This document shows positions 17,684 through 30,566 of a stretch of 64,000 nucleotides of DNA, one piece after another. Origin of the DNA: Luscinia megarhynchos (lineage: Eukaryota; Chordata; Aves; Passeriformes; Turdidae); the NCBI GenBank assembly GCA_034336665.1, contig JAPFBE010000003.1:15974360-16038359 (forward strand). Reading direction: 5' to 3'. The translations under genes were made by a program, and so were the position numbers. The stretch's first letter is position 1. Each line of letters opens with the position of its first letter. The notes under the pieces are model-generated. The model was not told where the DNA came from. It saw nothing but the letters and a program-made list of their open reading frames with translations, and did no database searches.

Positions 17684-20600
17684 GTTAGTCTTTATCTACT
17701 ACTTTACTTTATATTGCAAAATTTTTGTAGTGAGATTTTTTTTATTATTATTACTTAATTTTCTGTCTTCAGCCTTCAGGGCTTTACTGTTTTCAGCAAT
17801 TGATTACAAGAACAAATTTAGAATAGCTTTTCTGGAATATTTTAGTATAAGATCCTGTGGATTATTTTATTCCCAAACAAGATTGCTGTTTTATTTGTGG
17901 GTGAGTAATTGATGTTGAAAAATGCTGTTCTGAAATAGAGAGACAGGGAAGCCTTTAAGGTTTTTAGTTTGGGTTAGTTTGTTACTGAGCCATATATATA
18001 GCTTGCAGTTTTTGTTTTTTGGGGTTTTTTTTTCAGGTTTAGAAACAAAGAATTAAAAATAGCTTGGGCTTTATTGTGTAATTTAGGCTTCTTAAGCATA
18101 CAGCTGGATTTGCCAAATGAATCTCATGGATACCCCCTAATCCTGGAGCTTCTAGCATAAAGCAGGAAGCTTCTTTTTCTCTAGATGTGGGCCTGATTCT
18201 GCCCTGGTCTGAAAGGTGTGATGCCTTTCTCCCTGCCTGAGGGAGACCAGGAGTGTTGGCAGCTGCCTACAGCTTCAGCTCTGGTGGAGCTGTTTGGTCA
18301 GGTACACACTGGAGCTGCTGTCCCCTCACTTCACTTCCTGCTGCCACTGACACCAGCGCTGGTGGATGAACAATCTCTGAGCGAGCCAGGTCAGGCAGCT
18401 TAGCTGGTAGGCAGCACAGCATCCATCCCTCCTATCCTTCTTCGTCTGCTCCTCCTCAAAAAAGCACAAATGCTACAGCGGCTGCAAGGAAGAACAGGAT
18501 CACAGCAGGGCAGACTTAGGACAATTTGGATTGCCATGGATGTACAGTCTATTTTCTGAGGCTTGCTCATGCACAGCAGGCTGTCCAAGAAGAGTGGCAA
18601 TCCTGTAATGTTTTTCCTCATGCAATTTGAGTCTGTCCTTGTGCTCCTTCCTGCTTGCATCGCTATGGAGGTTGGGGGCAGTGCTTGTTCCTGGTATTTC
18701 TTAGGGGGTTTTTGTGTTCATTCCCTCTTTCCTCCCCACAAGAATCAAAAAGTAGAAGTTTTGGGTCTTTTCTGCTCCAGTCTGCATCAGTGTGAGTGGT
18801 GGGATCTATTCCTAATGGTGTGGTGTGGGAAGAAGTGGAGTAATAGCAAGGTGGTGATTCTCACTTCCAGTGATTGTGCTGGTCAGTGTGATGTGCTAGT
18901 GAAGTAACATTAGAGCATAGCCAGAAGCTCTAGTATGAAAATGGAAGCAGCATTTTGTTGAAATGATGATGACAAGATAAAAAATAATTTTGAGGACCAT
19001 AAATTGAAAGCTGAGCACTCTTCTCTGCTGCCTGCCCCTTGCAGTCAGACATCCAAACTGGTAGGCAACTGCTGGAATTGGTCTCCAGTTTTGTTTCTCT
19101 CTTACTTGGTGTATAAAAATGCACAGTGATAATTAAAGAGGAGAAAGGTGCTCCTATGCAGGCTTAGGTGGTGAGTGGGATGTTTTTCTTAAGTCTGGAC
19201 AGGGCTTTAAAGGATAGCATTGAGCACAGGACTGTCATATCTTAAGGTCTTATTCAGGTGTGTCAGGATGTGCACTTGCATGTAAGAATTTGGTCCTCTA
19301 GCTCTCATTAAAAAGAAATCAAGAGGCTTTATCTATGTTTTGAAATAGTAGTTGGAGACACCTTGCCATTAAAAGAGGCTTCTGGGCCCTGGGTACCTGA
19401 AGGTGTCTGCTTGGAGCATTTGACACCTGGTTTGTATGAGGTGCTTGGAGGTACTGTTTGGGGAATGGGTGTTAGTGCCTATCCTGAGGCAGCAAATCTG
19501 AGGTACCTCTATGCACTCCTGATTTCCTCTGTGGGACCAGGCAATGGAGAGGTTTTGTAAAATCTAGGTTTGATACATCCAATTTGGGATTTTTGCCTTG
19601 TTAACTTTAGCATTAAAAACTTGAAAAATTAGCTCCTTTTGAGAATTCACAGAAGGCTGTTATTGCTTTGGTAAGTGGTTAAATTGCCAAGATGTTATAC
19701 ATATGTGCAAACTTTTCTTTGGACTATTACACCTGTTAACATAAGGGTAAAGAGAGGAAATGGGGCTTTGTGGGAGTTCTGTGGACAGGGTGTGTCTGAC
19801 ATGACGTGCAGCCGTACAGCCTGTGCACCTCACAGAGTATGTATGCAAATATGCAAGTGGTATGTGCCTAGAGGCTTGAAAGAGGCTTTTTTTTCTTCCA
19901 CCCACCCCCCTAGACTGATGCAAAAAAAAATCCCTCCAGATGTTGCACTAAATTGTTATGTTTCAAGTGTGAGCTGGCTATTTGGTGTATTTAGGGACAT
20001 TGGCATCTGCCTGTCTCTCTGCAGAGTTGTTTGAACTTATTTATCCCTTTAGGTTTTTATGCTGCAGTATTTGTCGTTTTGCAGATATTTACTTTTATTA
20101 TACAGCCAGAAAAGTTGAGCTGTTGCATCGTTTTTCTCCTTTATATAAATTTTATCTAAGCTCTGTAAGTATGAGATGCATGTTGGATTTTGTTTTTCAT
20201 TTGTTTCTCACAGCTTGCGCTGTATGTTTTTACTCTTCTACAATAAAGAAGAAACCTTTGTACATCTCTTTCATTATATTTTTAAAGAACACTTTACATA
20301 ACAGTGCAAATAATTCCTTTTAGAATTTCTTGAGGAAACCCCTTGGTCTGAATGTGGGTACCAACCCTAAATTCAAGCCCACAAAAAGTTTTTAAGCATT
20401 AAGCTGGTGAAGTTGTCCTGGTGGTACAAGCTGTGAGCCCTGCTCTCTGCAGGCAGACAGAGCTGACGTGCCCTCCCAGCTGGCAGGGGCCAGCCAGCCC
20501 CAGCCACTGTGCCCAGCCCTGCTGGGAATGTGGCCTGTCTGATGAAGCAACAGGGCTCTGGGCTCACAGCTGGCTGCTGTCACTGGGGGTTACAAAATGG

Positions 20601-22574
20601 GAGCCTCAGCTGAGCAAGCATAACGTGCTGTATTCCTTCTGAGGGAGAAGGTAAGAAACAGCCAGCTAGTCTCACCACACATGTGCATTGGTGTGGAAAG
20701 TGGATGGTTCCTCTTAGTTTAGTGTTTGTATTTTGTTTTCATACCTACATTTTCCCCCATTTCCTCATCTTTTCCTTTAATTTGACCACCCATTTTTGGT
20801 AGCGTGGTAAAAGAATCCATGCTACAGGGGGCCTTCAGGAATGTTCAGATCAAAACCTCAGTCTTCCCAAGTGCATTTTTTCCTCTGTATTGAAGATGGA
20901 GACCTTTCTGACACCCAATGTTAAGATAAATGATCAATTCCTGACAAGTAATACATCACTACTTTGTTCTGTGCCACCTCATCTCACAAAGCAATGCCAA
21001 GCCTTGGCAGTCTATTCCTTATGTTCGTGGTGATTGCACCCAGTGCCATATTGTCAAGTACTTTCTCACACCAAACCTATTTTCTTCGAACTCTAAGTGG
21101 CACAGATTTTTTCTTAAAAGTGCCCTGAATTTCAGAAGAAAATTAATTTCTTCTTTCTAGGTGCTGTGAAGAAGTTAAGCACTTCTTCTTTTAGGAAGGT
21201 ATATATTCTGATTGCTTTCTATATGGTTTTCAATACATTACTTGGAAAATAGGCTGCTTCTAAAAGTTTAAAGGATAAATACTGCTAAATGGAAGAGGGC
21301 TTAGCCCTCCTTAGAAAATTGACTGAATTTTTACTTTACTATATATCAGTTTTAATGGTAAATCCTTACCACGTGACCACAAGTCTCTGCTGCATTCAGC
21401 AATGTCAAGACCTTGGGTAATCTCTTATATTCCTAATTTTAGCTAGGTAAGAGAGTCAAAATGTAATCTGTTCCCATGCAAGAATAAGCAGTGGAGGGAA
21501 AAGTGATGAACTCTGATTTATTATTTCTTTTATTTCGATGTATTTTCATAGTATGTCAAAGCACATCACTGATCTCTTCTATGGTGGCCAGTGACAGGAT
21601 CCAAGGGAATTGCCTCAAGTTCTGTCAGAGAAGGTGTAGGTTGGATATGAGGAAAAGGTTCTTCACCCAGAGAGTGGTTGGGCACTGGAACTTCACCCAG
21701 AGAAATAGTTGCCACACCAAGTCTGACAGAGCTTGGGAAACGTTTGGACAATGCTCTGAGGCACATGATGTGACTCTAAGTGGTGTCCTGTGCAGGGCCA
21801 GGAGTTGGACTCAGTGACCCTTTGGATCCCTTCCAACTCAGCATATTCTGTGAAATGTGATGTGCACATCTCTTTTCTAAATCCCAGTCCAAACCAAATT
21901 ACAACAAAATTCTCTTTTCCTCAGGTAGAGAAGGTAATGCACACAGACCAATCTCTAAATCACTGTGCTCTGAACTCTGGTTATCTGTCGTATTATAAGC
22001 TGCAAATAAGTTTGCTTTGGGAAAGGAAAAGGCTTTGGCAACAAGCATGACTGGATTGTGACTACATTCTTGTTTGATATCTTGCATGAAGCACCTGAAA
22101 ATTCCTGGAAGTGGTTATTTGAGAATTTCAACCCCCTGTGAAACAAACTAAGGGAAAATACAGGTGCACTGTATTGTTGACACCTAGATGTGACTTAGGG
22201 TTTTCTATGGCAATTCATACACACCCCAACTAACTTGAGCTGTGATAAGCCCAGCTGGAAGGACATGGACATGGATTTTTAGAAGAGTCATGAATTAGTA
22301 TATAAAGCTCTTCTCCCACTTTTTAGGGAAAGGTGGGCTCCTTCCTAAATCATTTGTCTTCCACTGCATTACTAAAGTAGCTGTAATTGCGAACTGACAG
22401 TTTCTGATCTTCCTTTCCTGAATTTTCCCTTCTCTGCTGTGTGTGGTAGTTTTCTAGTAAGGTAGTTTTCACATTCATTAAGATGGTAATTGGTAGCAGA
22501 AAGGTTGTGCAGACTCCTTAAAAAACATTAAATATTTTGACTCTGTTTTCTTTTTTTTTTTTCCTTCTTAACAG
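17684..22574 (+). other. SCML2: SCML2 intron with one CR1 fragment
   Basis: This 4.9 kb intron has donor GTTAGT and acceptor ttttttttttttccttcttaacag. It contains the 3' part of a CR1 LINE near 21575-21865 and a GC-richer block near 20400-20640 in which I recognise nothing. No further exon is supported. Confidence 0.78.
21575..21865 (+). mobile_element. CR1 LINE 3' fragment
   Basis: The segment follows the CR1 3' untranslated end. It has a degraded 'gacaggatccaagggaattg cctcaagt' block, 'ggttggatatgaggaaaagg ttcttcacccagag', 'gttgggcactggaac', a central degraded part, and 'ggatcccttccaactcagca tattctgtgaaatg'. The 5' part and both ORFs are missing, which is the usual 5' truncation. The missing octamer repeats and many substitutions show that it is old. 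Confidence 0.85.
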
Positions 22575-22713
22575 AAAAAAATCTTGCCAGAGCAACTGAC
22601 TCCTACATCTCCTTCTCCCCAGTCATCTCCTGAGGGGGAAGAAAATGGCACTACACAGACACTTAAAGATGGAATCAGTTTGTCTGGTGCAACTGCAGCA
22701 GTTATATCCACAG
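22575..22713 (+). CDS. SCML2: SCML2 exon: acidic/Ser-Pro linker before SLED
   Basis: This 139-nt exon starts in phase 0 (KKILPEQLTPTSPSPQSSPE) and ends after one base at aca g|GTAAAA. The acceptor has an excellent T/C tract. It encodes a divergent, probably disordered linker rich in Ser, Thr and Pro, ending in GATAAVIST. The position equals the human segment that ends just before VCVYVNKHG. Sequence identity to human is low, so the call rests on the splice sites, the matching phases and the closing V.ST motif. Confidence 0.82.
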
Positions 22714-24573
22714 GTAAAAGAGAAAGAAAAAAAAAAAAGTGTGAAATGCCTTCCATGTTGGGTAGTTCCATTTTATGAAGAATGTGCTGCAAACTTATTA
22801 CTGTAAATCATTATCCAGCTGCCTTATTTTTTAAAGCTATTTGTAGGAGCCAGAGTTACTTTTCAGAAGTAGTATTTTGGTGTCCACATTATAGCAGTAA
22901 ATGCTGGGGCACAGGGACTTCTGATAGGTCTGCTAGACCTGGCAGTTTGTTCCTGTGTGAAGGAGGAAACGGTACAGTTCTTTCATGTCTGTCCCACTCC
23001 TTAATGTATGAAATGGGAATAGATGTAGCTAAAAGCCCATATGATTTTCTGATCCCATGCAAGCTGTACTATGATGTAACAAAATAGAGATTTTATCTCT
23101 ATATAGCCTCACATGAAAAGAAACAACTCTGTTGAAACCCAGTAAAGGCAATCGGAGAGAATACATTCCTCTATACAAATGTTTGCTTTTTTTTGCCTCT
23201 AAATATAATGAAATGTGTCTTGAAAAGGATTGGCAGAAAAGAAATAAGCTAGTAAGTGAACTAACCCATTGAGGAACTGGTAACCCTATAGTGAGACAAT
23301 TCATATATTGTCAGCCGAAATCTCAGAACTTTCTAAAAACTCCATAAATTACGATAATTTTGCTTGAGTTACTTTTTTGCATTTAAAACCTCTTTTTACA
23401 ATAGAAGTTGTTAGGCTCTTCTCATGCCAAATTTCAGTCATGGGTGAGGGGAAAACATGTACTTACCTTTTTCTTAGGAAAATAAATCTTTTGCAAGGCA
23501 GTTGTTGTTGAACCTGGACAGAAAATGCCATACTATTATTGCTGATTTTTAGCTTTGATTATTTGTACAAATAGGTTTCCTTCAATTTGGAGACATCAGA
23601 GAGTAAACAGATATGCATGAAGACATTACATCATTAAAATTCTTGTAGAAATACTTTATTTTTAAAAGCTCAGGGTTTTTATCTAAAATCAAACTATGGT
23701 TCAGAAAATATGTCAGTCCTTTGTGTAGTGGAATGTTTAGATTGCTCAATCACCACAGAGGCACATTTTTTCATTAAGCTGTAATAATGTCTCGGGTGCA
23801 TTCTTGGTCATGTGGCAGCCAGGATGAATAAGAAAAAAAATCATCGTTTACATGTTTCCCATGTTCTTCTGCCTTGGCAGTTGTTTTGGAAGACAGTTTC
23901 ACATTGTCTCTTTAAAAAGTAGTTACAAAAGTCCTGTATGATTGTTTTGTGCTACACTTTAAACACCTTTAAACACTACAGTGTTTGCAAAGAAGTGTTT
24001 ATTTTAGCACAGGCCACATTTCTGTGTTGAAGTCTTGTGAGTGGTTCAGGTCTTCTGAAGCTACAGGCCTTTGGTAGCCACTCTGTGGGATGTTTATGTT
24101 AGTGCCATATGGGTGCTTCAGAATGAGCATCAGTGGCAGGTCTAGAACATAAGGTTCTTCTTGTTGCAGCTTCTCAAATCGGAGAAAAAATAGGCAGTAA
24201 CTTGGTAAGGCATGCTTTGTAGAACTGTGACTTGGTAGCTTGGAGTACCTGCTGCCAGTAATTTGTACTTCACTGGAACTAGTGCATGAGCAGAGATCAA
24301 TCAAAACACAAGCACAGATCATGTCAGCTTTGTTACACTTTAGTGAGGTAGAAGCCTCAGAAAGCAGGAAAAAAAAGTGAGTTTAGGATTCAGTCAAAAG
24401 AACCTTGGTAGAAGAGCACTTTTGCATGCTCTGAAAGTACATGTGCATGATTGGCTTCTTGAGTTCAGCAGTATAACTCTTCTGCAGGATTAAAGCTAAA
24501 ACGACAATTTGCAGTTCTAACTTGGAAACATGTCTTGGTTCTTTGGCAGTAAATATGGCTTGTACCTTTTCAG
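22714..24573 (+). other. SCML2: SCML2 intron, no further gene seen
   Basis: This 1.9 kb intron has donor GTAAAA and acceptor cttgtaccttttcag. It holds no recognisable repeat or exon. The 107-residue - strand frame at 23999-24322 has no support. Confidence 0.8.
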
Positions 24574-24777
24574 TGTGTGTTTATGTGAACAAACATGGAA
24601 ATTCTGGGCCTCACCTGGATAAGAAGAAGGTTCAGCAGCTTCCAGACCATTTTGGACCAGGTCCTGTCAATGTGGTACTTCAGCAGGCTGTACAGGCTTG
24701 TGTGGATTGTGCCTATCAAGCCAAAACAGTCTTTGGATTTCTGAAATCTGGCCATCATGGAGGGGAAATGATAACTG
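24574..24777 (+). CDS. SCML2: SCML2 exon: SLED domain, N-terminal part
   Basis: This 204-nt exon begins with two bases of a Val codon and ends after the first base of an Ala codon at act g|GTATGT. It encodes CVYVNKHGNSGPHLDKKKVQ, then QLPDHFGPGPVNVVLQQAVQ, then ACVDCAYQAKTVFGFLK. This is the start of the SLED (Scm-like embedded, DUF3588) domain, which in human SCML2 binds double-stranded DNA. The NKHG..GPHLD and LPDHFGPGPVNVVL blocks are diagnostic. The exon matches human SCML2 almost residue by residue as I recall it. Confidence 0.95.
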
Positions 24778-27436
24778 GTATGTGATGATACTCTGTTTCT
24801 TTTGTTTCTTTACTTGTTGAACTTGAGGTAGAGCAGAAGAACTGAAGTAGCTGCAATGAATTTATATCACTTTTTTAGCTGTGTAAACACAGGTGTGAAC
24901 ATTGATGTATGATTTATCTTACTCTGAGTTCAGAGTGATTTGAACAATTCTTTAAATTTAAATTAAAATATAGCAGTAGCAGTGTTTGAAATTACAAATG
25001 CACAATACAGGTAGCTTCTTACACTAACTATAGCTTGTGTACCTCATTTAGCAGCTGTAGTCAAACATTTGTCAAATAAACTCACTACAAGTGAAATAAT
25101 CAGCGATATTAGTTCAAGTCATTCGCATAATCTTATCCATGCATGGTGTTTGTGTTCTTAGAGCATTAACCAAGTGGGTGACAAGTCTCAAACTAATCTG
25201 TTTAGCTTCCAGGCAAGTGATTCCACATGTTAAAGTTGCTGCTGCTTCCTTTACCCCATTTCCCAGAACTGCAGCAGTATCTTATGTGACTCTTCATTCA
25301 CCTATGTCTCCTCTTACGAGATAGGTTTATATGTATTACATATTGATGGCAGGCCTGTAGATAAATTATCTCTGTGCCTCAATCTGAATAGCTGCTGCTT
25401 AACATTTTCTCCTTCCAGGCTAGGAAATATTCAATGTATAACAGTTAGCACATCATTTCATAATTCCATCAGTGGCAGTAAAAGATTTGGCATTACTTTA
25501 ATCTCTTTATATTAACACCAGATGTGAAAGATGATTAGTGGACTAGAGGTTCAGTTAAGTACTCATAAATATGTTGCTGTCTAACTGTATTTAAAGAGCA
25601 GCACCCCAACCTTTGTATGGCAGAACTACAGTGAGCCTTGCTTAGGCATCCACCTGAGTTTGTGCACAAAATGGATGCTGCTTCTCTGCTTCTAGTAGAG
25701 GTGTAATAGCATTGTGTATATGTGGTTTTGGAACTGGTACTGCTTTATTTTTTCAATATATCTGAATATTTGGTATATTATTAATACCTTGCTGTACCTA
25801 TTTCAGACAAGTCAATTTTCTAGAGCAAAATGCTCGGAGATGTTCATTGCCAGTATTCTGTTTGTGATTGTTCATCATGAAGGGCTAAATCACAGGCCAG
25901 TGGCATCTCTGGGCTGTGACTGAGTAATTGAAAATAGTAATTTCAAACAGGAGACAGAAATTTCAGATTCCTTATATAGTTGTGGCTTGTTTGCCTTCAA
26001 AAATTCTGTACAAAAAGGATTTACTGTTGTGCACCTGGCTTCACCCCAAGGCCTGTGTTCTGGATTTGAGGAACCTGGTGATGTGGACTGTTCTGGAAGC
26101 AGAGTCCTGGTCTGGCTGACAGTGAGCCACAAGGCCCCAGTGGGTTTCCAGTGTTCTTGAGCTCTTGCTTCTCCTTGGCTTGCCAAACAGGTAGCTGAGA
26201 AGTGGCTGAGCAAACACTCCCTGTCATTTTATCAAAAATTTGTATGTGATAAATTTTGTGAAGTATAAAATGTGACTTAGATTAATGTAGCACATTACAT
26301 CTAGCTGTGCACATGAATAGTAAGGAAGAAGAGGGAAGCAGCAGTAGAATAAAATAAGCAATTACAGTTGTGGCCTTTTTGTTTTAAAGTGGGTTTGGAG
26401 GGTGGCTTGTTGTTCAGGTTTTGTTTGGGGTTTTTTTTTTTTTAGACTGTCAAGAAAAAAAAATGTTGTGGCAGAGAATAAGCAAAGAAATCTAAGTCTT
26501 TTGTGAACTGATGCTTTTATAAAAAGTATTATACCTGCTGTAGGAGGAAACTGTGCTGATGAGGACATGGATAAAATAATCTTGCTCGAATATATGGAAT
26601 AATTAGTGGGTTCTTTTTGGTTCAGCTGCCAAAGAAAATAATTGTTTTGAATAAAATTAAATTTAGAATTTTTCCATCTTTTCTTTCTCAAACAAAGGCA
26701 CAAACTATTTTATTTTTGCTTAATGCATAAGCTTTCAATTCAGGCAAATAAAACAGAGAGGAAATGAAAGGCTTGATTAGCAAGCCCACTAATGATGGTG
26801 GTGTCAGCTCCTTTTTCTCTTTGTAGCACAGAGACTGTGGTGTGTGGTGGGATGAAATAGATTGAGGCTCAGATAAATTTTCTCAAGCAGAGAATTAAAA
26901 TCAGACTTTAGGATGAGTTTCATCACTATCACAAAAACACATTTCTCTGATTGTTTCATTCTCAGTCTTTCTTCCAGCTTGAACCTGGTATGTAAAACAT
27001 ACTTAAAGAATAGAAGGTGAAGAAATGAGTATTGCTCTACATCCTGAGGGCTGGGGTTGCACATGCAAGCTCCAGTCCCTGTTTATATATCGTTAAAATT
27101 GAAGTTATTGCACCTCAGAGGTATTCCTTTTTATTTTTTCCCTTAGTATTTATTGGGGAATGTTTCTCCCCAATAAAAAAAGCCCATATTGCTTCTGTTT
27201 TTCCCAAGCAGAGTAGACAGTTGAGCCTCTGGATCTGGATCCCACACCTTGGTTGGAGTTTGTATGGTTGCCCTCAGGTGTTAAAAGTCCAGGGGAGCTG
27301 TGTTTGCACTGAATCTTTATTTGTGGGTTTTTCTCATGGAATGTTTTGCTGGGGCAGTCACAATACCTCAGCTGTTTCTTGCTTTATCCTCCTGACAACT
27401 CTTGAATAACATTCATCTTTTCAATGGTTTTTTTTT

Positions 27437-27510
27437 CCCAAAATGAGAAATTAAGGGGTACAGAATAAGTCATTTCTCCAAAGGCCATATAGGAAGATCC
27501 ATAAGTCTAT
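27437..27510 (-). repeat. Possible MIR-like relic
   Basis: The stretch aaaatgagaaattaaggggt followed by catttctccaaaggccatat resembles the reverse-oriented MIR core 'aaactgaggctcagagaggt ... cttgcccaaggtcacac'. The resemblance is weak and may be chance. Confidence 0.25.
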
Positions 27511-28077
27511 TGTAGAGCATTTTAAATTTCTGCTGTAGCTGACTACTACCTTGCAGTAAATTTGTCAGGAGGTCAAACTATGGTGAGTCTCACAGCCCAT
27601 TTGCTCTCCAGAACTGGTTGAGTTTCAAGCGAAAATTTGGCTTTGGAGACCCCTTCCCCAAACAGGATGTAGTGGACCTTGTGTCTGAATCACATGTGGG
27701 ACTGTTAATCATTAACATTTCATATGGACATTGGAGCCTGGAAAAAAACCTAATAGGCCATGGAAACACCTTGGTTCTGTAGTACTCACTCTTAAACTTC
27801 AAGCACTTGCACTGGTCAGTCTGTCATGAAAGCAAATGGGAGAGGCAGCACATTATTGTTGATGCTGGCTGGTTAATTCACATTAACTCTCATCAGAAGC
27901 TTCCTTACATCAATAGTGTAAGTAATTGACACTTCAGATTTCCTAAGGAAGCCTGAAATATGCTAGACTTAGACATTTTCATTGGTTTTGTGTATATTAT
28001 CTGTCTCTTTTGTAACACAATATGGAAGTATTCCTGAATTCAGATCTGTGAATAAAGGCTTTCTTGTCATTTCTGGC

Positions 28078-28111
28078 TTTTTTTTTTTTTTTTTTTGTTT
28101 TTTGTTTTTTT
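28078..28111. repeat. Poly-T tract with G interruptions
   Basis: This is an uninterrupted T run of about 19 bases followed by G-spaced T6-T7 runs. It could be the reverse-oriented A tail of a retroelement, but no element body is recognisable beside it. Confidence 0.6.
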
Positions 28112-28759
28112 AAGCATCTGCTACCAACAAAATGTGATCCTTTAAAGCTCTGCTTATCATTTGTAAACTTATGTTAACAACAGAAAGCTGCATGACAGGC
28201 TGAAAACCAAAAAGACAAATTGATGCATAAACCTGGTGTTTATGCCACTTCTTTTCAGCCCTAAGCTTAAGTTACAAGTTCGTTCCTCCTTTGTTCTAAA
28301 GTCTTCCTAATTGCAAGTAACTAAAATTTTCAGCTGATGTAATGGTAATTATTTGTCCATGTATCTGTAGTATTGAGTCTTTTCCAAACCTTACTAATTT
28401 TCACAAAAAAGAAAAATATCCTCAGCTGCCACACTGTTTGAGGGCAAAGAAAAGAGGTCAACAAGGAAAAGACGTAGGCACTTGTCCAGGCTCTTTGTAA
28501 TCACTCAGTTTAAAAGACAACAGATCCATTTGTGGCTGCTGTGGTATCTCTGCCACCTAACTCCTGTTGAAATAAATGGGAGCTTGACCACTGTAGTGTT
28601 GACAGCAGGATAGATTTCTCTAGTGATAAAATAGCAAATGACAAAACAGTTTCTGAGTCAGAATTTCAGTGGTAGTGGATGCCAGCACCTTACCACAAGC
28701 ATTCTCCATTCAGTTAGAAACTGAGAAAAAAAAATAATAATTTGTTTGTTTCATTTCTT

Positions 28760-28882
28760 CAGGGTGTTTTTTTGTTTTGCGTGGGGTTTTTTTTTTGTAG
28801 TTTTGTTTTTGGTTGTTTTTTTTAATAACTGTTTGGGCTTTTTATTGATGTTTTGGAGGATTTTGGGGTGTTTTTTTTTTTT
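28760..28882. repeat. T/G-rich low-complexity tract
   Basis: The tract consists of long T runs separated by GG, GGGG and GTTTTG units. The open frame across it (Phe/Val/Leu/Gly only) reflects composition and not a gene. Confidence 0.6.
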
Positions 28883-29239
28883 AGCAAGTATTGTAAAGGG
28901 TCTTTCTTGTGCTATCTCCTGCAAATATGTGGTAGAGAGCTTGCTGCTTTATAAGTGATGGAAATTCCACATAAAGTTTTGTTATACTGATGTGAATCCA
29001 AAATTATTTAATTAAAGTAAGTTTCCGTAGATCAAATTTAAACTGACATGGATCCAGTGGAAGGTGAAAACAGTCCTTTGGATATAAATTTTTTTAAACT
29101 ATCAGAATGATTGTTTACTCCTCTCATGTCTTGTATGGTTTAAATCAAGTCTGGATGTCTTCTCCTTTGAGTAAATGGGGGTATTTTACTATACTTCATG
29201 ATGCTTGGGGGGTGTTTGACATAATCTTTTTATTCACAG

Positions 29240-29422
29240 CTTCCTTTGATGGGGAAAAGCATGCCATCAATCTTCCTTCTGTAAACAGCGCATCGTTTGT
29301 CCTGCGCTTCTTGGAGAAACTGTGCCACAGTCTGCAGTGTGATAATCTCTTCAGTAGCCAGCCTTTCAGCCCTTACATGGGATGTGCACACAGTCCTATG
29401 GAGTACAATAGGAATAAGCCAG
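29240..29422 (+). CDS. SCML2: SCML2 exon: SLED domain, C-terminal part
   Basis: This 183-nt exon starts with two bases that complete the Ala codon (A-SFDGEKHAINLPSVNSASF) and continues VLRFLEKLCHSLQCDNLFSS. It ends after one base at cca g|GTACTC. It closes the SLED domain, where SFDGE.H...LP.VNSASF.LRFLE..CHSLQCDNL is strongly conserved. The last third (QPFSPYMGCAHSPMEYNRNK) is the start of the variable linker. Confidence 0.95.
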
Positions 29423-30452
29423 GTACTCTTAATGACTTGTTATTTTCAAGTGCTGATATTTCTGAGAAATGGGGGGACTTTATGAAATGCAACTTTTTAG
29501 TCTTTCTGTGACATGAATTGCTTGAAATTAATACACTTCAGTTCCTAGCAAATTGGTTCCTGTGTGGAAGTGCTTTGACAGTAATGGATAGGTCATACCA
29601 CATGTGCAGAAATAATTTTGTTCAGCAAACTTCTCCTTGTAGGCAAGCCAGAAAACATATGTACTTTACCTCTGTGATACTGCTGAAAAGATAAGCTCAA
29701 AACTTCTCATTTCATTTGTTAAATTTATGTTCAGCTCATAAAATAAATTTACTAAAAGATGCTTGCTGTCTGTGAGAAGGCACTTCCCCTGAAAGGGAAT
29801 TCATTCTAACCTTTCCAACACAAGTATGAAGTCTTTTCTTTCTCTTTTCTCCTTACGTAAGGGTGGCCCAAAAAATTTTGCATTCTACTATATACAGTGC
29901 AGTCATCTAGTAGAAAAACTTGTGAAACTGGCTGCTTGTGAAATTTTGTGTGAGTCCAGTACCTTTGCTGCACCAGGAAGGTAGAGTGAAGGGGAGATTA
30001 AATTACTTGCCCAAGATCTCCCAACAATTTGTTTGTAGGACCTGGTATTACAAGTCCCAGGTGAAGCCAGGAGTCACAGCTGAGATAGCCTTGTTGTCCA
30101 GATAATGCCACAAGATTTATATTGGGAATGAAGGTTCCTCAGAACTGTTTGATAGCGGAATCTGTGTTCCGGGTGCTGGTGTAGAAAATTTTTTCCCTCT
30201 TTCCAATGGAGAAATTAGGTTTATAATTCTATCTATCATATGAAAGTTCTTTGTTTTAACTATTCAGGAAAGTAGACAGGGTCAAGGTAATTCAGTTTTG
30301 AAATTTTGTACTGAATAGACTGAGTCTGTGTGACACAAGAAATGGAACTCTACCTAGTGAATGGCTGATGTCTGTCTTTGCTTCTGTCTCTGGACTTTGC
30401 CCATGAGCAGCTTTATGCTAGAATAATAGGTAGTGACTTTTCCTCTTCACAG
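29423..30452 (+). other. SCML2: SCML2 intron with a MIR-like relic
   Basis: This 1.0 kb intron has donor GTACTC and acceptor gacttttcctcttcacag. A MIR-like core lies at 29985-30065. Nothing else is recognisable. Confidence 0.8.
29985..30065 (-). repeat. MIR-like core-SINE relic (reverse)
   Basis: The segment ggggagattaaattacttgc, then ccaagatctcccaaca, then taggacctggtattacaagt, then cccag parallels the MIR core 'gaagttaagtgacttgccca aggtcacac ... agccaggattcgaaccca ggtc'. The order of the landmarks is preserved. Confidence 0.45.
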
Positions 30453-30566
30453 CCAAAGAAGAAATACCTGAAAACAGGAGTGCTAAACGATACCCTCAGG
30501 ACTCTCCGCCATATACTGCCCCTCTTTCCCCTAAGCTTCCCAGAAATGATGCTCATCCATCTGAAG
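30453..30566 (+). CDS. SCML2: SCML2 exon: linker between SLED and SAM
   Basis: This 114-nt exon starts with two bases of an Ala codon (A-KEEIPENRSAKRYPQDSPP) and continues YTAPLSPKLPRNDAHPSE. It ends after one base at gaa g|GTAATT. Human SCML2 has the same plan: KED..ER.S.KR.PQ...PY..PLSPKLP......SE. The PLSPKLP motif and the closing SE anchor the alignment and fix the phase that enters the next exon. Confidence 0.92.

Larger units (their letters stand above)
24778..29239 (+). other. SCML2: SCML2 intron with T/G-rich tracts
   Basis: This 4.5 kb intron has donor GTATGT and acceptor cataatctttttattcacag. It contains T/G-rich low-complexity tracts at 26418-26443, 28078-28111 and 28760-28882, and a weak MIR-like stretch near 27440-27510. 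I see no further exon. Confidence 0.78.

Noticed and set aside
28746..28958. Phe-rich 70-residue open frame
   Set aside because: It is a translation of a T/G-rich low-complexity tract.
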